DNA of 42,973 nt, from assembly GCA_039815415.1 (NCBI GenBank), contig JBCBZH010000004.1, forward strand, positions 1 through 42,973, read 5' to 3'. The translations under genes were made by a program, and so were the position numbers. This DNA is from JBCBZH01 sp039815415 (lineage in GTDB: Bacteria; Bacteroidota; Rhodothermia; Rhodothermales; Rubricoccaceae). The number at the start of each line of letters is the position of its first letter. Within the stretch, counting starts at the first letter, position 1. The notes under the pieces are model-generated. The model did no database searches. It was not told the DNA's origin and saw only the letters and a list, made by a program, of their open reading frames with translations. Below are positions 8,060 to 15,253 of this stretch, in pieces.

Positions 8060-8896
8060 TTAGAAGTCTTTCCGCAAGAAGCGGCGGCGCGCCAGCGCGA
8101 GCGGAACGCCCCACCACGCCAGCAGCGCCCCAAGCGAGAGTGCGGTGCCGAGGCCGGTCCCGAAGAAGCGTTCGAAGGCGGCACCCGTGTAGCCCAGAAG
8201 CGCCGCTACGTCCAGCGTGAGGAGGAGGAGCACACGGGCGAGCGAGATCGGGTTGAGCATCCCGAGCACGATCATCGGCTGTTCGAGCGGATATGCGCTG
8301 AACGTGTAGGCCACGAGCAGCAGGAGTCCGTCGTAGATGACGGCCAGGAACAGCCACAGCAGCAGCGCTGCGCCGAGGCCTTTCACGCGATCCTCGAAGC
8401 GAACCGAAATCCAGAACGCCAGCGCGAGGAACGCGGCCGTCAGCATCACGCCGACGCCCATCAGGCGACCCAGCGTGGGCAGGTGTTCTGCTACGGCAGC
8501 GCCGTGCCAGATGAAGGGAAGCCCAGTGCCAAGCACGAAGCCCACCGCCAGCGGCAGTAGCAGCCCACCGTAGAGCCCTGCGAACAGATCCGACCGGCGT
8601 ACAGGCTGCGCCAGCATCAGCTCTACGAACTCCCGCGTGCTGTACAGGTACATCGTCCCGAAGACGAGGCTGACCAATGGGATCAGGATGAGCACCACGT
8701 TGAGCAGGCTCAGGATCACCTGCGTGCCACCGCCGCCGAACCGGAACAACGCGTCGGTGACGAGAAGGAAGAACAGCGTGTAGGCGAGCGCCCAGCGGCT
8801 CCGTACGACATCGTTGAGCTGGTAGGCCAGCACCTTTCCGATGGCCGATGGTGCTGGAGCAGGCGACGAGCTGGCGGGGGCGACGAGGTTCATCAT
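8060..8896 (-). CDS. nosY: NosY, permease of the NosDFY copper-site maturation transporter
   Basis: Encodes 278 residues. A Pro/Ala/Ser-rich N-terminal tail is followed by about six hydrophobic helices (for example WALAYTLFFLLVTDALF, SLLNVVLILIPLVSLVFG, GLYGGLLLPLAVGFVLG and LGAALLLWLFLAVIYDGLLLL). The segment after helix 2 (STREFVELMLAQPVRRSDLF) is typical of ABC-2 type NosY permeases and matches the coupling-helix region. With NosF (ATPase) and NosD (periplasmic) it forms the ABC-type complex needed to assemble the CuZ site of nitrous oxide reductase. The ATG overlaps the nosF stop (ATGATGA), indicating translational coupling. A decamer copy (8867-8876) encodes ASS in the N-terminal tail. 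Confidence 0.93.
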   Translation of the reverse strand: MMNLVAPASSSPAPAPSAIGKVLAYQLNDVVRSRWALAYTLFFLLVTDALFRFGGGGTQVILSLLNVVLILIPLVSLVFGTMYLYSTREFVELMLAQPVRRSDLFAGLYGGLLLPLAVGFVLGTGLPFIWHGAAVAEHLPTLGRLMGVGVMLTAAFLALAFWISVRFEDRVKGLGAALLLWLFLAVIYDGLLLLVAYTFSAYPLEQPMIVLGMLNPISLARVLLLLTLDVAALLGYTGAAFERFFGTGLGTALSLGALLAWWGVPLALARRRFLRKDF

Positions 8897-9690
8897 CGGG
8901 GCGAGATCATCAGGTGAGCGATGGCGCGTTCGAGCCGGTCCTCTCCCGTCTCGCGCTTCAGGTCGTCGGTGGTGCCTGCGAAGAGCGCGCGGCCGTCGAG
9001 CAGGAACACGATGTCGTCGGCCAGTTCCTCCAGCTCGCTCACGATGTGAGAGGTGAGCACGAAGGTGACACCCCGCGCCTTGGCACTGCGGATGGCTTCC
9101 TTGAGCGCGCTCGACGCGACCGGATCGAGCCCGGCCGTCGGCTCATCCAGCACGATCAGGTCCGGCCGAAAGAGGAACGCCACGGCGGCATTGACCTTCT
9201 GGCGGTTGCCCCCGGAGAGCGTGCGGAGCGGCTTGTCCAACTCGGGCTCGAGGGCGAGCGTCTGGAGAAGCATCTCGTCGAGCTGGCGGGCGTCGCCAGC
9301 TCGTAGATCACGCAACATGGTGAGTACCTCCCGGCCGGTCAGGTTCTCCGGAAAGGCTGCACGTTGCGGCATGTAACCCACGCGCGAGCGGTAGGTCACG
9401 TCGCCTGGCTCGACGATCTCGCCGTCGAAGGCGACTGTTCCAGCATCCGGTCGCACCAAGCCGAGCACGGCCTTGATGAGCGTCGTCTTCCCCGATCCGT
9501 TGGGGCCGATGACCGCCGTCACGCGGGCACGGCGGAACCCCACGTCCACCCCCCGCAGCACCTCGAGGCGGCCGAAGCGTTTCGCCAGCCCGGTCACGTC
9601 CACGAGCGGATCGACGCGCTCGGGCTGGCGGCTCGGAAGATCCGAGGTCGAGGATTGAGGCATGGGCTGGCGGGAAGCAGCGGCGGTCAT
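8893..9690 (-). CDS. nosF: NosF, ATP-binding subunit of the NosDFY transporter
   Basis: Encodes 265 residues with a complete ABC ATPase domain: Walker A GPNGSGKTT (about 62-70), Q-loop region YMPQRAAFPENLTG, signature LSGGNRQK, Walker B LIVLDEPTAGLDP and the switch region LTSHIVSE. About 28 poorly conserved residues precede the domain. It powers NosDFY, which is required for CuZ maturation of NosZ. The start ATG overlaps the nosD stop by 4 bp. An in-frame palindrome made of two decamer copies (9279-9303) encodes RAGDARQL in the variable helical region between Q-loop and signature, an unusual place for a repeat inside an enzyme. Confidence 0.95.
   Translation of the reverse strand: MTAAASRQPMPQSSTSDLPSRQPERVDPLVDVTGLAKRFGRLEVLRGVDVGFRRARVTAVIGPNGSGKTTLIKAVLGLVRPDAGTVAFDGEIVEPGDVTYRSRVGYMPQRAAFPENLTGREVLTMLRDLRAGDARQLDEMLLQTLALEPELDKPLRTLSGGNRQKVNAAVAFLFRPDLIVLDEPTAGLDPVASSALKEAIRSAKARGVTFVLTSHIVSELEELADDIVFLLDGRALFAGTTDDLKRETGEDRLERAIAHLMISPR
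9279..9303. repeat. Inverted pair of the dispersed decamer inside nosF
   Basis: CGAGCTGGCG (9279-9288) and CGCCAGCTCG (9294-9303) face each other across 5 bp, giving a perfect 10-bp stem inside a coding sequence. The encoded segment lies between conserved ABC motifs, where length and sequence vary in the family, so the repeat is tolerated in frame. Confidence 0.7.
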
Positions 9691-10931
9691 ATCGGAAGGG
9701 GGCGCATGGCCGGGCTCGTATCCACGAGCGTTTCCGGCGTCAGGGCGGGCGCGACGCGCTCGGCCAGGTCGAGCAGCTGCACGAACAGGCTCCGCATCAG
9801 CAGCATCGCGGGCTCGCGCTGTTCCACGATCAGGGCGAACAGGCGCACCGGCCGGAAAGGCACGTCGCCCACACCGTCCCGGTCGAGGTCGTAGCCCTCG
9901 TAGGCGTCCCAGTAGTTGCCCGTGAACGAGCTGTAGCTCTGGCGGCTGTTGGTGCCCACGTCGAAGGAGTTGCCCACGAAGTTGTTCTGCGTGAACTCGT
10001 TCTGCATCGCATCGGCCATGATCTTGACCGCCCAGCCGTTGCGTTCGAAGGTGTTCTCCGAGATCTGCATGCGGTTGGAGCCCTCGGCATACAGCCCGAC
10101 GGTGTTGCGGGTGAATGTGTTGCCGGAGATCTCACTGTCTGTGATCTCCTTGAGCAAGAGCCCGAATGCCGCCGCGCCCCAGTTGTCCTCGAACACGTTG
10201 CCCGTCATTTCCACGTGCGCGGTGTACATCACGGCCACCCCGGCCCCATTGGAACGAAAGACGTTGTCTGTGTAGCGGCACCGGTCCGAGAACATGAAGT
10301 GCAGCCCGTAGCGCAGGTTGCCTTGGCTCACGTTGTTCTCCACCACGCTGTCCTCCACGAACTCGAAGTAGATGCCGTCGCGGTGGCCCAGGATGTCGTT
10401 GTCCCGAACAGTGATGTGGCGGCTGTACCACAGGTGGATGGCATTGCCCGCACGCGCCTCGTTCACGTCCGGCCCTCGAAACACATTGCCGATCACGTCG
10501 CACTGGGAGGCCTCCGCGAGGTAGACGGCGAAGAACACATTCTCAAACCGGTTCTCGAGGATCTGGCATTCCGAGGCCTCCTCCACCAACAGCGCCGCAC
10601 GGTCGTCCACGAACGAGGCCTCGACGTTGCGGAACGTCAGCCCACGGATCGTCACGCTGTCAGCCGTGACGCGGAGGATGGTCCGCTCCCCTTCCCCGTC
10701 GAGCACCACCTCACCCAAAGCGGTGATCGAGACGGGGGTGTCCACCTCCAGCGTGGGCTCGCGATAGACGCCGGGCTGCACGCGAATGTCGGTGCCCGGC
10801 GCGGCACGATCCAGCGCCTCGGTCAGGGTCTGCACCGTGCCCTCCGGGCCCACGGTGAGTGTCGCCTGCGCGCTGGCGAGCCCTGGCGCGAGCCAGGCTG
10901 CGAGGAGAACGAGGGGAAGGGAGCGGATCAT
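9687..10931 (-). CDS. nosD: NosD, periplasmic right-handed beta-helix protein for NosZ copper-site maturation
   Basis: Encodes 414 residues from the ATG at 10931, chosen because a Sec signal peptide (MIRSLPLVLLAAWLAPGLASA) follows directly and the previous gene stops 1 bp before it. The mature protein is a right-handed parallel beta-helix of CASH/NosD type. It shows about ten rungs of the form N-x-F-x-x-N, for example LENRFENVFFAVYL, VRDNDILGHRDGIYF, ENNVSQGNLRYGLHF and ISENTFERNGWAVKI. The end includes GNYWDAYEGYDLDRDGVGD, a hallmark of NosD. It works in the periplasm with NosF and NosY. It is the fourth gene of the nos operon. Confidence 0.95.
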   Translation of the reverse strand: MIRSLPLVLLAAWLAPGLASAQATLTVGPEGTVQTLTEALDRAAPGTDIRVQPGVYREPTLEVDTPVSITALGEVVLDGEGERTILRVTADSVTIRGLTFRNVEASFVDDRAALLVEEASECQILENRFENVFFAVYLAEASQCDVIGNVFRGPDVNEARAGNAIHLWYSRHITVRDNDILGHRDGIYFEFVEDSVVENNVSQGNLRYGLHFMFSDRCRYTDNVFRSNGAGVAVMYTAHVEMTGNVFEDNWGAAAFGLLLKEITDSEISGNTFTRNTVGLYAEGSNRMQISENTFERNGWAVKIMADAMQNEFTQNNFVGNSFDVGTNSRQSYSSFTGNYWDAYEGYDLDRDGVGDVPFRPVRLFALIVEQREPAMLLMRSLFVQLLDLAERVAPALTPETLVDTSPAMRPLPI

Positions 10932-10932
10932 G

Positions 10933-12084
10933 CTAGTGCCCGGCCGAATGATCCATGGCGGTATCCGAGCGGTGCGCCGAGCTGGCGTGCGCGGCCTCCG
11001 GGTGGTCGGCACCTCGCTGGACCAGCTGATCCCCCAGCTCGAGGACATCGGCCCACGCGAGAACCTCTCCGCCGAGCTGGCGACGAGCAACCTCCGGAGT
11101 GGTGCCTGACCCGAAGGCTGCCAGGTTCCCGCTCATCGGGCTCTGGACCTCCAGGCTGCGAACGAAGAAGGCGCTGTCGAGCGGAATCAGCTCACCCGGC
11201 GCGTCGTAGGCAGTCACCCAAAGCGAATGGGTCTGATCCTCCAGCTCGTCGTGCGCGAGGACGTAGCTGGCCATGCACTCGACAGAGTTGAAGACGTAGA
11301 CCTTGCCCGTGGTAGTCACCAGTTCAGTTCCGAAGCGGGCATCCGAGATGGTCATCTTGCAGTAGGCGCCTACATCCTCACCGTAGCGGATGGCACGAGG
11401 CTCGGGCTGGCACCCGGCCAGCAGCACGAGGATTGCCAGGACTGCAGGTACCGAACGGGCCATTCCTGACGCGACGGACTCCGAGCTGGCGGCCTCTGTC
11501 GAGCGGTCGCGGCGGCCTTGGCGGAACTCCATGATGGCAACCGCCAGCCCGATCAGCATCGACACGAGCGCGGCGATCATGCCCGCCGCTGGCCACGAGT
11601 GGGCCGTGATGTTGAGCATCTGCTTGGACCCGATCAGCGGCGGCTGATAACTCATGCCGGGCACCTGGATGGCAGCCGTCGGGTCGAGGTCGTGGCCGTA
11701 GTCGTATTCCCACAGCCAGAAGTCCGCCATCCCGGCGATGCCAACCAGGACAAATACGCCGACCCAGGTGTAGAGCATCCAGCGCTTACCGGTGGCCGCA
11801 GCCACCAGCCCGAAGGCGATCAGCGCCGCGAACAACCAGGGCATGATCTTCAGCTCCGGGACCTCCTCGGGCACGATCTCCTTCATGCCGATATAGTGGT
11901 TGAGGCCGTTGATGTTGCCGAGGTCGTGCGGCTTGGCGCCGGTGATGTCGTTGATCCAGATCACCATCCCGATGCCCTCGGGATATTGAGGCGCTTCCAG
12001 GTCGATGCTCCAGATGGGGAGCACGTAGAGCAGCCCGATCAACAGAGCCGCGAGTGCGAGGAGGATGCGAGAACGTGTAGACAT
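10933..12084 (-). CDS. nosL: Fusion of a nos-cluster membrane protein with NosL copper chaperone
   Basis: Encodes 383 residues. Residues 1-190 form a membrane domain with helices at about 7-25, 81-98, 103-124 and 163-185 and a conserved-looking extracytoplasmic segment (WINDITG ... GLNHYIGMK), resembling the unnamed or NosB-type membrane proteins of clade II nos clusters. Residues 208-383 are a whole NosL: a second signal-like segment (MARSVPAVLAILVLLAGC, lipobox Cys225), the Cu(I)-binding motif C242-K-M244, and the NosL core (KVYVFNSVECMASY ... FFVRSLEVQSPM). A His/Met-containing tail may add copper binding. NosL delivers Cu(I) to NosZ. No stop separates the halves. Met208 (codon at 11461-11463) could act as an internal start releasing free NosL, and a decamer copy (11482-11491) lies in the linker just before it. 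Confidence 0.88.
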   Translation of the reverse strand: MSTRSRILLALAALLIGLLYVLPIWSIDLEAPQYPEGIGMVIWINDITGAKPHDLGNINGLNHYIGMKEIVPEEVPELKIMPWLFAALIAFGLVAAATGKRWMLYTWVGVFVLVGIAGMADFWLWEYDYGHDLDPTAAIQVPGMSYQPPLIGSKQMLNITAHSWPAAGMIAALVSMLIGLAVAIMEFRQGRRDRSTEAASSESVASGMARSVPAVLAILVLLAGCQPEPRAIRYGEDVGAYCKMTISDARFGTELVTTTGKVYVFNSVECMASYVLAHDELEDQTHSLWVTAYDAPGELIPLDSAFFVRSLEVQSPMSGNLAAFGSGTTPEVARRQLGGEVLAWADVLELGDQLVQRGADHPEAAHASSAHRSDTAMDHSAGH

Positions 12085-12109
12085 GGTGGTCTCCGAAGAG
12101 GGAAGACGC

Positions 12110-12131
12110 CGTGGCCCTTTTACAGGCCACG
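12110..12131. terminator. Hairpin between nosZ and the nosL fusion gene
   Basis: CGTGGCC (12110-12116) and GGCCACG (12125-12131) form a 7-bp GC stem with an 8-nt loop, starting 19 bp past the nosZ stop on the minus strand. It has only a short pyrimidine run after it (TCTTCCC). It is more likely a partial terminator or 3'-end protector that lets nosZ be expressed above the maturation genes than a full stop. Confidence 0.4.
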
Positions 12132-12149
12132 ACGCCGGTCGTCAGCTCG

Positions 12150-14123
12150 CTACGGGACGGTCGTCATCTCGCCGCCGAGACCATACGAGAGCGGCACGTT
12201 CGAGCCTGCCGGGGATACGCGGACGTAGCCCTGCATCTCTTGGTGGAGGGCCGAGCAGAAGTCCGTGCAGTAGAACGGGAAGACGCCTGGCCGCTGTGGG
12301 ATCCACTTCAGCGTCCGGGTCTCGCCGGGCATCACCAGCAGTTCCGCGTTCTGCGCACCCATCACGGCGAAGCCGTGTGGGACATCCCAGTCCTGCTCCA
12401 GGTTGGTGAGGTGGAAGTAGACCTCATCCCCCACCCGGATACCTTCGATGTTGTCTGGAGTGAAGTGACTCCGGATCATCGTCATGTAGACGTGGACCTC
12501 GTTGCCTTCGCGCTCGACGCGCGCCTCGGCCTCGGACTTGATGCCGTACGGGTTGGTGTTTTCCGAGATCTCGTAGATCTGGGTTTGGTTGTCCTTGACC
12601 TTCTCCGCCTCGATGCCCTGCGCGTAGTGGGGCTCGCCGATGGTCGGGAAGTCCAGCAGCAACCGCATCTTATCTCCCGAGATGTCGATCAGCTGTGCCG
12701 CGTGCGCCAGCTCGGGGCCAGTGGGCAGGTAGCGGTCCTTCGTGATCTTGTTCAGCGCCACGAGGTACTTGCCATTGGGCTCCATGCTATCGCCGCCAGG
12801 AATCATCAGGTGGCCGACGCTGTAGTACACCGAGATGCGATCCACCACAGTGGTGCTCTCGATGTCCCACTTGACGACCTCGGAGGAGATGAACGCCGTG
12901 GTGTAGGCATTACCGCGTCCGTCGAACTCGGTATGCAGCGGTCCGAGGCCCGGGTTGGCGACCTCACCGTGCAACACAGCCTCGTACTCGAGGACCGGGA
13001 TGCCATCAATTGTGGTCTCGAAGCGCTCGTTCTCGATGGCGTCCATCATCTTGGTGAATGAGTGGACCGGGATCACCGTCGCCAGCTTGCCACCGCCGAC
13101 GATGTACTCGCCGGTCGGATCCACGTCCACACCGTGCGTGCTCTTGGGTGTTGGGAGGAAGTAGACCATGCCGTCACAGTCGGACGGCGTGATCATCCGA
13201 GTTCCATTCTTGACCTCGGAGACCGCGATGTGGCGGTCGTCCATGTAGTTGTGGTAGTACTCGCCCGGCACATCCCGTCCGGCGCCCTCAGCCACACACT
13301 CCTCCGCTCGGCGCCAGTTGACCGCCGCGATGAAGTCTTTGTCGTTGCGCGAGGCGTTGACCTCCAGCAGCGTAGTGGCCTGCTCCGAGTTGTAGCTCGT
13401 GAAGAAGGCCCAGCCATCGGAGACAGCCTTGCCAGAGTGCGCGAGGTCGTAGTTGAAGCCTGGCACGAGGATCTGGAATGCGATGTCCATTTCCTTGGGC
13501 GTGTCCGCCGAGATGAACGTGAGCGTGCCGCTGAGGCTGTCAGACAGCAGCTCGAGCGGAATGTCCGTGTTCGGATACGGAACCGCGAAGCGCGTCGCGG
13601 CCACCACGTACTCATTGTTCGGCGTCACGAACGGCGAGGCGTGGTTGCCCGCTGAGTTCGGGATTTCGACGATCTCGTCGGTGTTGAAGTTGTCGAGGTC
13701 GATGCGCGCCACGCGCGGCGTGTTGTTGCCGTTGATGTAGATCCAGCGGCCATCTGTCGCTCCATCTGTCATCGACAGCTCCGGGTGGTGAGCGTCATCC
13801 CAGGGGATGAACCCGTACGAGGTCATCAGCATGGCCCGCGTCTCCTCGGAGTAACCGTAGCCCTTCTCGGCGTCTTGCGAGAACACCGGAATCACCCGGA
13901 AGAGGCGCCCCGAGGGAAGGCCGTAAACAGAGAGCTGGCCGCTGTAGCCGCCGGACATGAATCCGTAGAACTCGTCGTGCTCACCAGGAGCGACGTAGAC
14001 CGCTTCGGCAGCATTGTCCGCCACGGCCTCGGATGTTGAACCTGTGCTCTGACAGGCCGCCATGAGCGCCGCCAGCCCGACGACACTCACCAGTGCGAAT
14101 AGCAGGGATTTTGAGAGTTTCAT
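12150..14123 (-). CDS. nosZ: NosZ, nitrous oxide reductase (Sec-type)
   Basis: Encodes 657 residues from the ATG at 14123, where a Sec or lipoprotein signal (MKLSKSLLFALVSVVGLAAL ... MAAC, Cys24) begins; no Tat twin-arginine is present. The seven-bladed propeller carries CuZ-type histidines (AHHPELS with His112/113, NHASPF, THGVDVDPTGEYI, VHSFTKM, LHTEFDGRG, EPHYAQG). The C-terminal cupredoxin domain has the CuA motif C619-TDF-C623-SAL-H627-QE-M630 and an upstream VPHGFAV histidine. It reduces N2O to N2 in the periplasm using two copper centres. Lack of Tat, a lipobox-like cysteine and the cluster content point to clade II NosZ. The cytochrome gene 32 bp upstream is a likely electron donor. 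Confidence 0.97.
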   Translation of the reverse strand: MKLSKSLLFALVSVVGLAALMAACQSTGSTSEAVADNAAEAVYVAPGEHDEFYGFMSGGYSGQLSVYGLPSGRLFRVIPVFSQDAEKGYGYSEETRAMLMTSYGFIPWDDAHHPELSMTDGATDGRWIYINGNNTPRVARIDLDNFNTDEIVEIPNSAGNHASPFVTPNNEYVVAATRFAVPYPNTDIPLELLSDSLSGTLTFISADTPKEMDIAFQILVPGFNYDLAHSGKAVSDGWAFFTSYNSEQATTLLEVNASRNDKDFIAAVNWRRAEECVAEGAGRDVPGEYYHNYMDDRHIAVSEVKNGTRMITPSDCDGMVYFLPTPKSTHGVDVDPTGEYIVGGGKLATVIPVHSFTKMMDAIENERFETTIDGIPVLEYEAVLHGEVANPGLGPLHTEFDGRGNAYTTAFISSEVVKWDIESTTVVDRISVYYSVGHLMIPGGDSMEPNGKYLVALNKITKDRYLPTGPELAHAAQLIDISGDKMRLLLDFPTIGEPHYAQGIEAEKVKDNQTQIYEISENTNPYGIKSEAEARVEREGNEVHVYMTMIRSHFTPDNIEGIRVGDEVYFHLTNLEQDWDVPHGFAVMGAQNAELLVMPGETRTLKWIPQRPGVFPFYCTDFCSALHQEMQGYVRVSPAGSNVPLSYGLGGEMTTVP

Positions 14124-14155
14124 GGGAGGGGTGGATGGGGTGAAGGAGTCGGGGG

Positions 14156-14590
14156 CTAGGAGCCCTCTTGGAGCTGGCGCAGGTACTCGAGCACGGCGCG
14201 TGCTTCGTCCTGCGTCAGGTTCTGGTTCGTCATCGGGACGTTGTATTCGGCCAGCAGCGCCTGGGCCTCTGGATCGCCCTGGAGCATCTTCTCCGGCGCG
14301 AGAATCATGTTCATGACCCACTCTGGAGACCGCCGATCCATCAGGCCTGCCATCGCAGGGCCGATGTAGCGCTCGTTCATCTTGTGGCACGTTGTGCAGC
14401 GCGTGGTGTAGATCTCTTCGCCCTGGGCGGCCAGCGTGGCATCCACCGGGCCGAGGTCCATCGCCTCCTGAATGGGCAGGTCAGGCGCAGACGTTTCCGA
14501 GCTGGCGGCGTCATCCGATGCAGGCGCCGAGCTGGAGTCGCCTCCGCAGGCCGCAAGGGTGAGAGCCGTGGCGAGAATGAGGAGTCGCAT
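14156..14590 (-). CDS. Monohaem c-type cytochrome lipoprotein, first gene of the nos operon
   Basis: Encodes 144 residues. A short lipoprotein signal ends at TLAAC (Cys15), followed by a flexible Ser/Ala/Asp-rich tether (about 16-45) and a class I cytochrome c domain with haem motif C65-TTC-H69. Met residues in YNVPMTNQNLT or AGLMDRR could be the distal ligand. It is probably anchored in the envelope and passes electrons to NosZ, as do the small cytochromes of other clade II nos clusters; that role is inferred from position. It starts 57 bp from the inverted repeat shared with the divergent Rrf2 gene, so it is the probable regulated entry gene of the operon. A decamer copy (14498-14507) encodes ASSE in the tether. 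Confidence 0.92.
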   Translation of the reverse strand: MRLLILATALTLAACGGDSSSAPASDDAASSETSAPDLPIQEAMDLGPVDATLAAQGEEIYTTRCTTCHKMNERYIGPAMAGLMDRRSPEWVMNMILAPEKMLQGDPEAQALLAEYNVPMTNQNLTQDEARAVLEYLRQLQEGS

Positions 14591-14645
14591 GGGAAGGGGT
14601 GATGAGCGGTGAATGGGGTCCCGTTCGGGTGAGCCCCATATTATT

Positions 14646-14663
14646 TAGGACAAACAAGTCCTA
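14646..14663. promoter_or_regulatory. Candidate Rrf2-family operator between the nos operon and the rrf2 gene
   Basis: TAGGAC (14646-14651) and GTCCTA (14658-14663) form a perfect 6-bp inverted repeat with a 6-bp AT-rich spacer, in the only clearly AT-rich part of this divergent intergenic region. A second inverted repeat, GGCAAT/ATTGCC, follows at 14671-14687. The dyad sits where promoters for both genes would be, so the adjacent Rrf2 protein is the natural candidate to bind it. No clean -35/-10 pair could be fixed on either strand. Confidence 0.6.
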
Positions 14664-14759
14664 TTTGTAAGGCAATCCCCTATTGCCGCGCCGGGCGTCT
14701 GCTTGTCCAGATGCAGCGCGCGTGAATCTCCTCTCTATCTTTGAGCCCCCACGCCTCCG

Positions 14760-15203
14760 ATGATCCTCTCCAAAGCCTGCGAGTACGGCGTCCGCGCCAT
14801 GCTCTACCTCGCCTCTGCCCCGAGGGACACGTACGTCGCCAGCCGAGCCGTCAGCGAGGACCTGGGGCTGCCTTACTCCTTCTTCGCGAAGGTGGTACAG
14901 ACCCTCGCGCATTCAGGTCTTCTCTCGTCCCAGCGTGGCCCCAGCGGAGGCGTCGCGCTGGCGAAAGACCCTTCAGAGGTCACCCTGGCAGAGGTGGTGA
15001 CCGCCATCGACGGTGAGACGCTCTTCACGGAGTGCGTGCTGGGCCTGCCAGGATGCGGGCAGGAGAAGCCCTGCCCCTTGCATGCGCAGTGGACCTTCAC
15101 GCGGACCCACATCTCTGCCTTCTTCCAGACAGCCACTATCGCCAGCCTGATGGAGGACGGCGACTACCGCCTCGGCTCGCTCTTCTCCGCCCCCGAGGAA
15201 TAA
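14760..15203 (+). CDS. Rrf2-family Fe-S transcriptional regulator (NsrR-like)
   Basis: Encodes 147 residues. The N-terminal winged helix is typical of Rrf2 (MILSKACEYGVRAMLYLA, VSEDLGLPYSFFAKVVQTLAHSGLLSSQRGPSGGVALA). Three cysteines, Cys92, Cys99 and Cys105 (ECVLGLPGCGQEKPCPLH), have the spacing of the family's [2Fe-2S] or [4Fe-4S] ligands. Such regulators sense NO, iron-sulfur status or redox state. It is divergent from the nos operon with an inverted repeat between them, so control of N2O reduction genes in response to NO or oxygen is the best inference; calling it NsrR would need binding data. The ATG at 14760 begins the conserved MILSK start and has no Shine-Dalgarno. Confidence 0.93.
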   Translation: MILSKACEYGVRAMLYLASAPRDTYVASRAVSEDLGLPYSFFAKVVQTLAHSGLLSSQRGPSGGVALAKDPSEVTLAEVVTAIDGETLFTECVLGLPGCGQEKPCPLHAQWTFTRTHISAFFQTATIASLMEDGDYRLGSLFSAPEE

Positions 15204-15205
15204 TC

Positions 15206-15247
15206 CTCGAGCTGGTGGGATTGCAGAGCGCCTCTCGCCAGCTCGAG
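15206..15247. terminator. Bidirectional hairpin between convergent rrf2 and ispG, containing the decamer
   Basis: The arms 15206-15219 and 15234-15247 can form a 14-bp stem (12 Watson-Crick and 2 G-U pairs) with a 14-nt loop. The right arm contains an exact CGCCAGCTCG; the left arm is a one-base variant, CGAGCTGGTG. It fills almost the whole 50-bp gap between two convergent genes, as expected for a shared terminator. No long T run follows on either side. Confidence 0.65.
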
Positions 15248-15253
15248 ACTCGC

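Noticed and set aside
14124..14390. Upstream start for NosZ within the cytochrome gene
   Set aside because: The Sec-type signal peptide begins at the ATG at 14123, and the extra residues overlap the cytochrome coding sequence out of frame.
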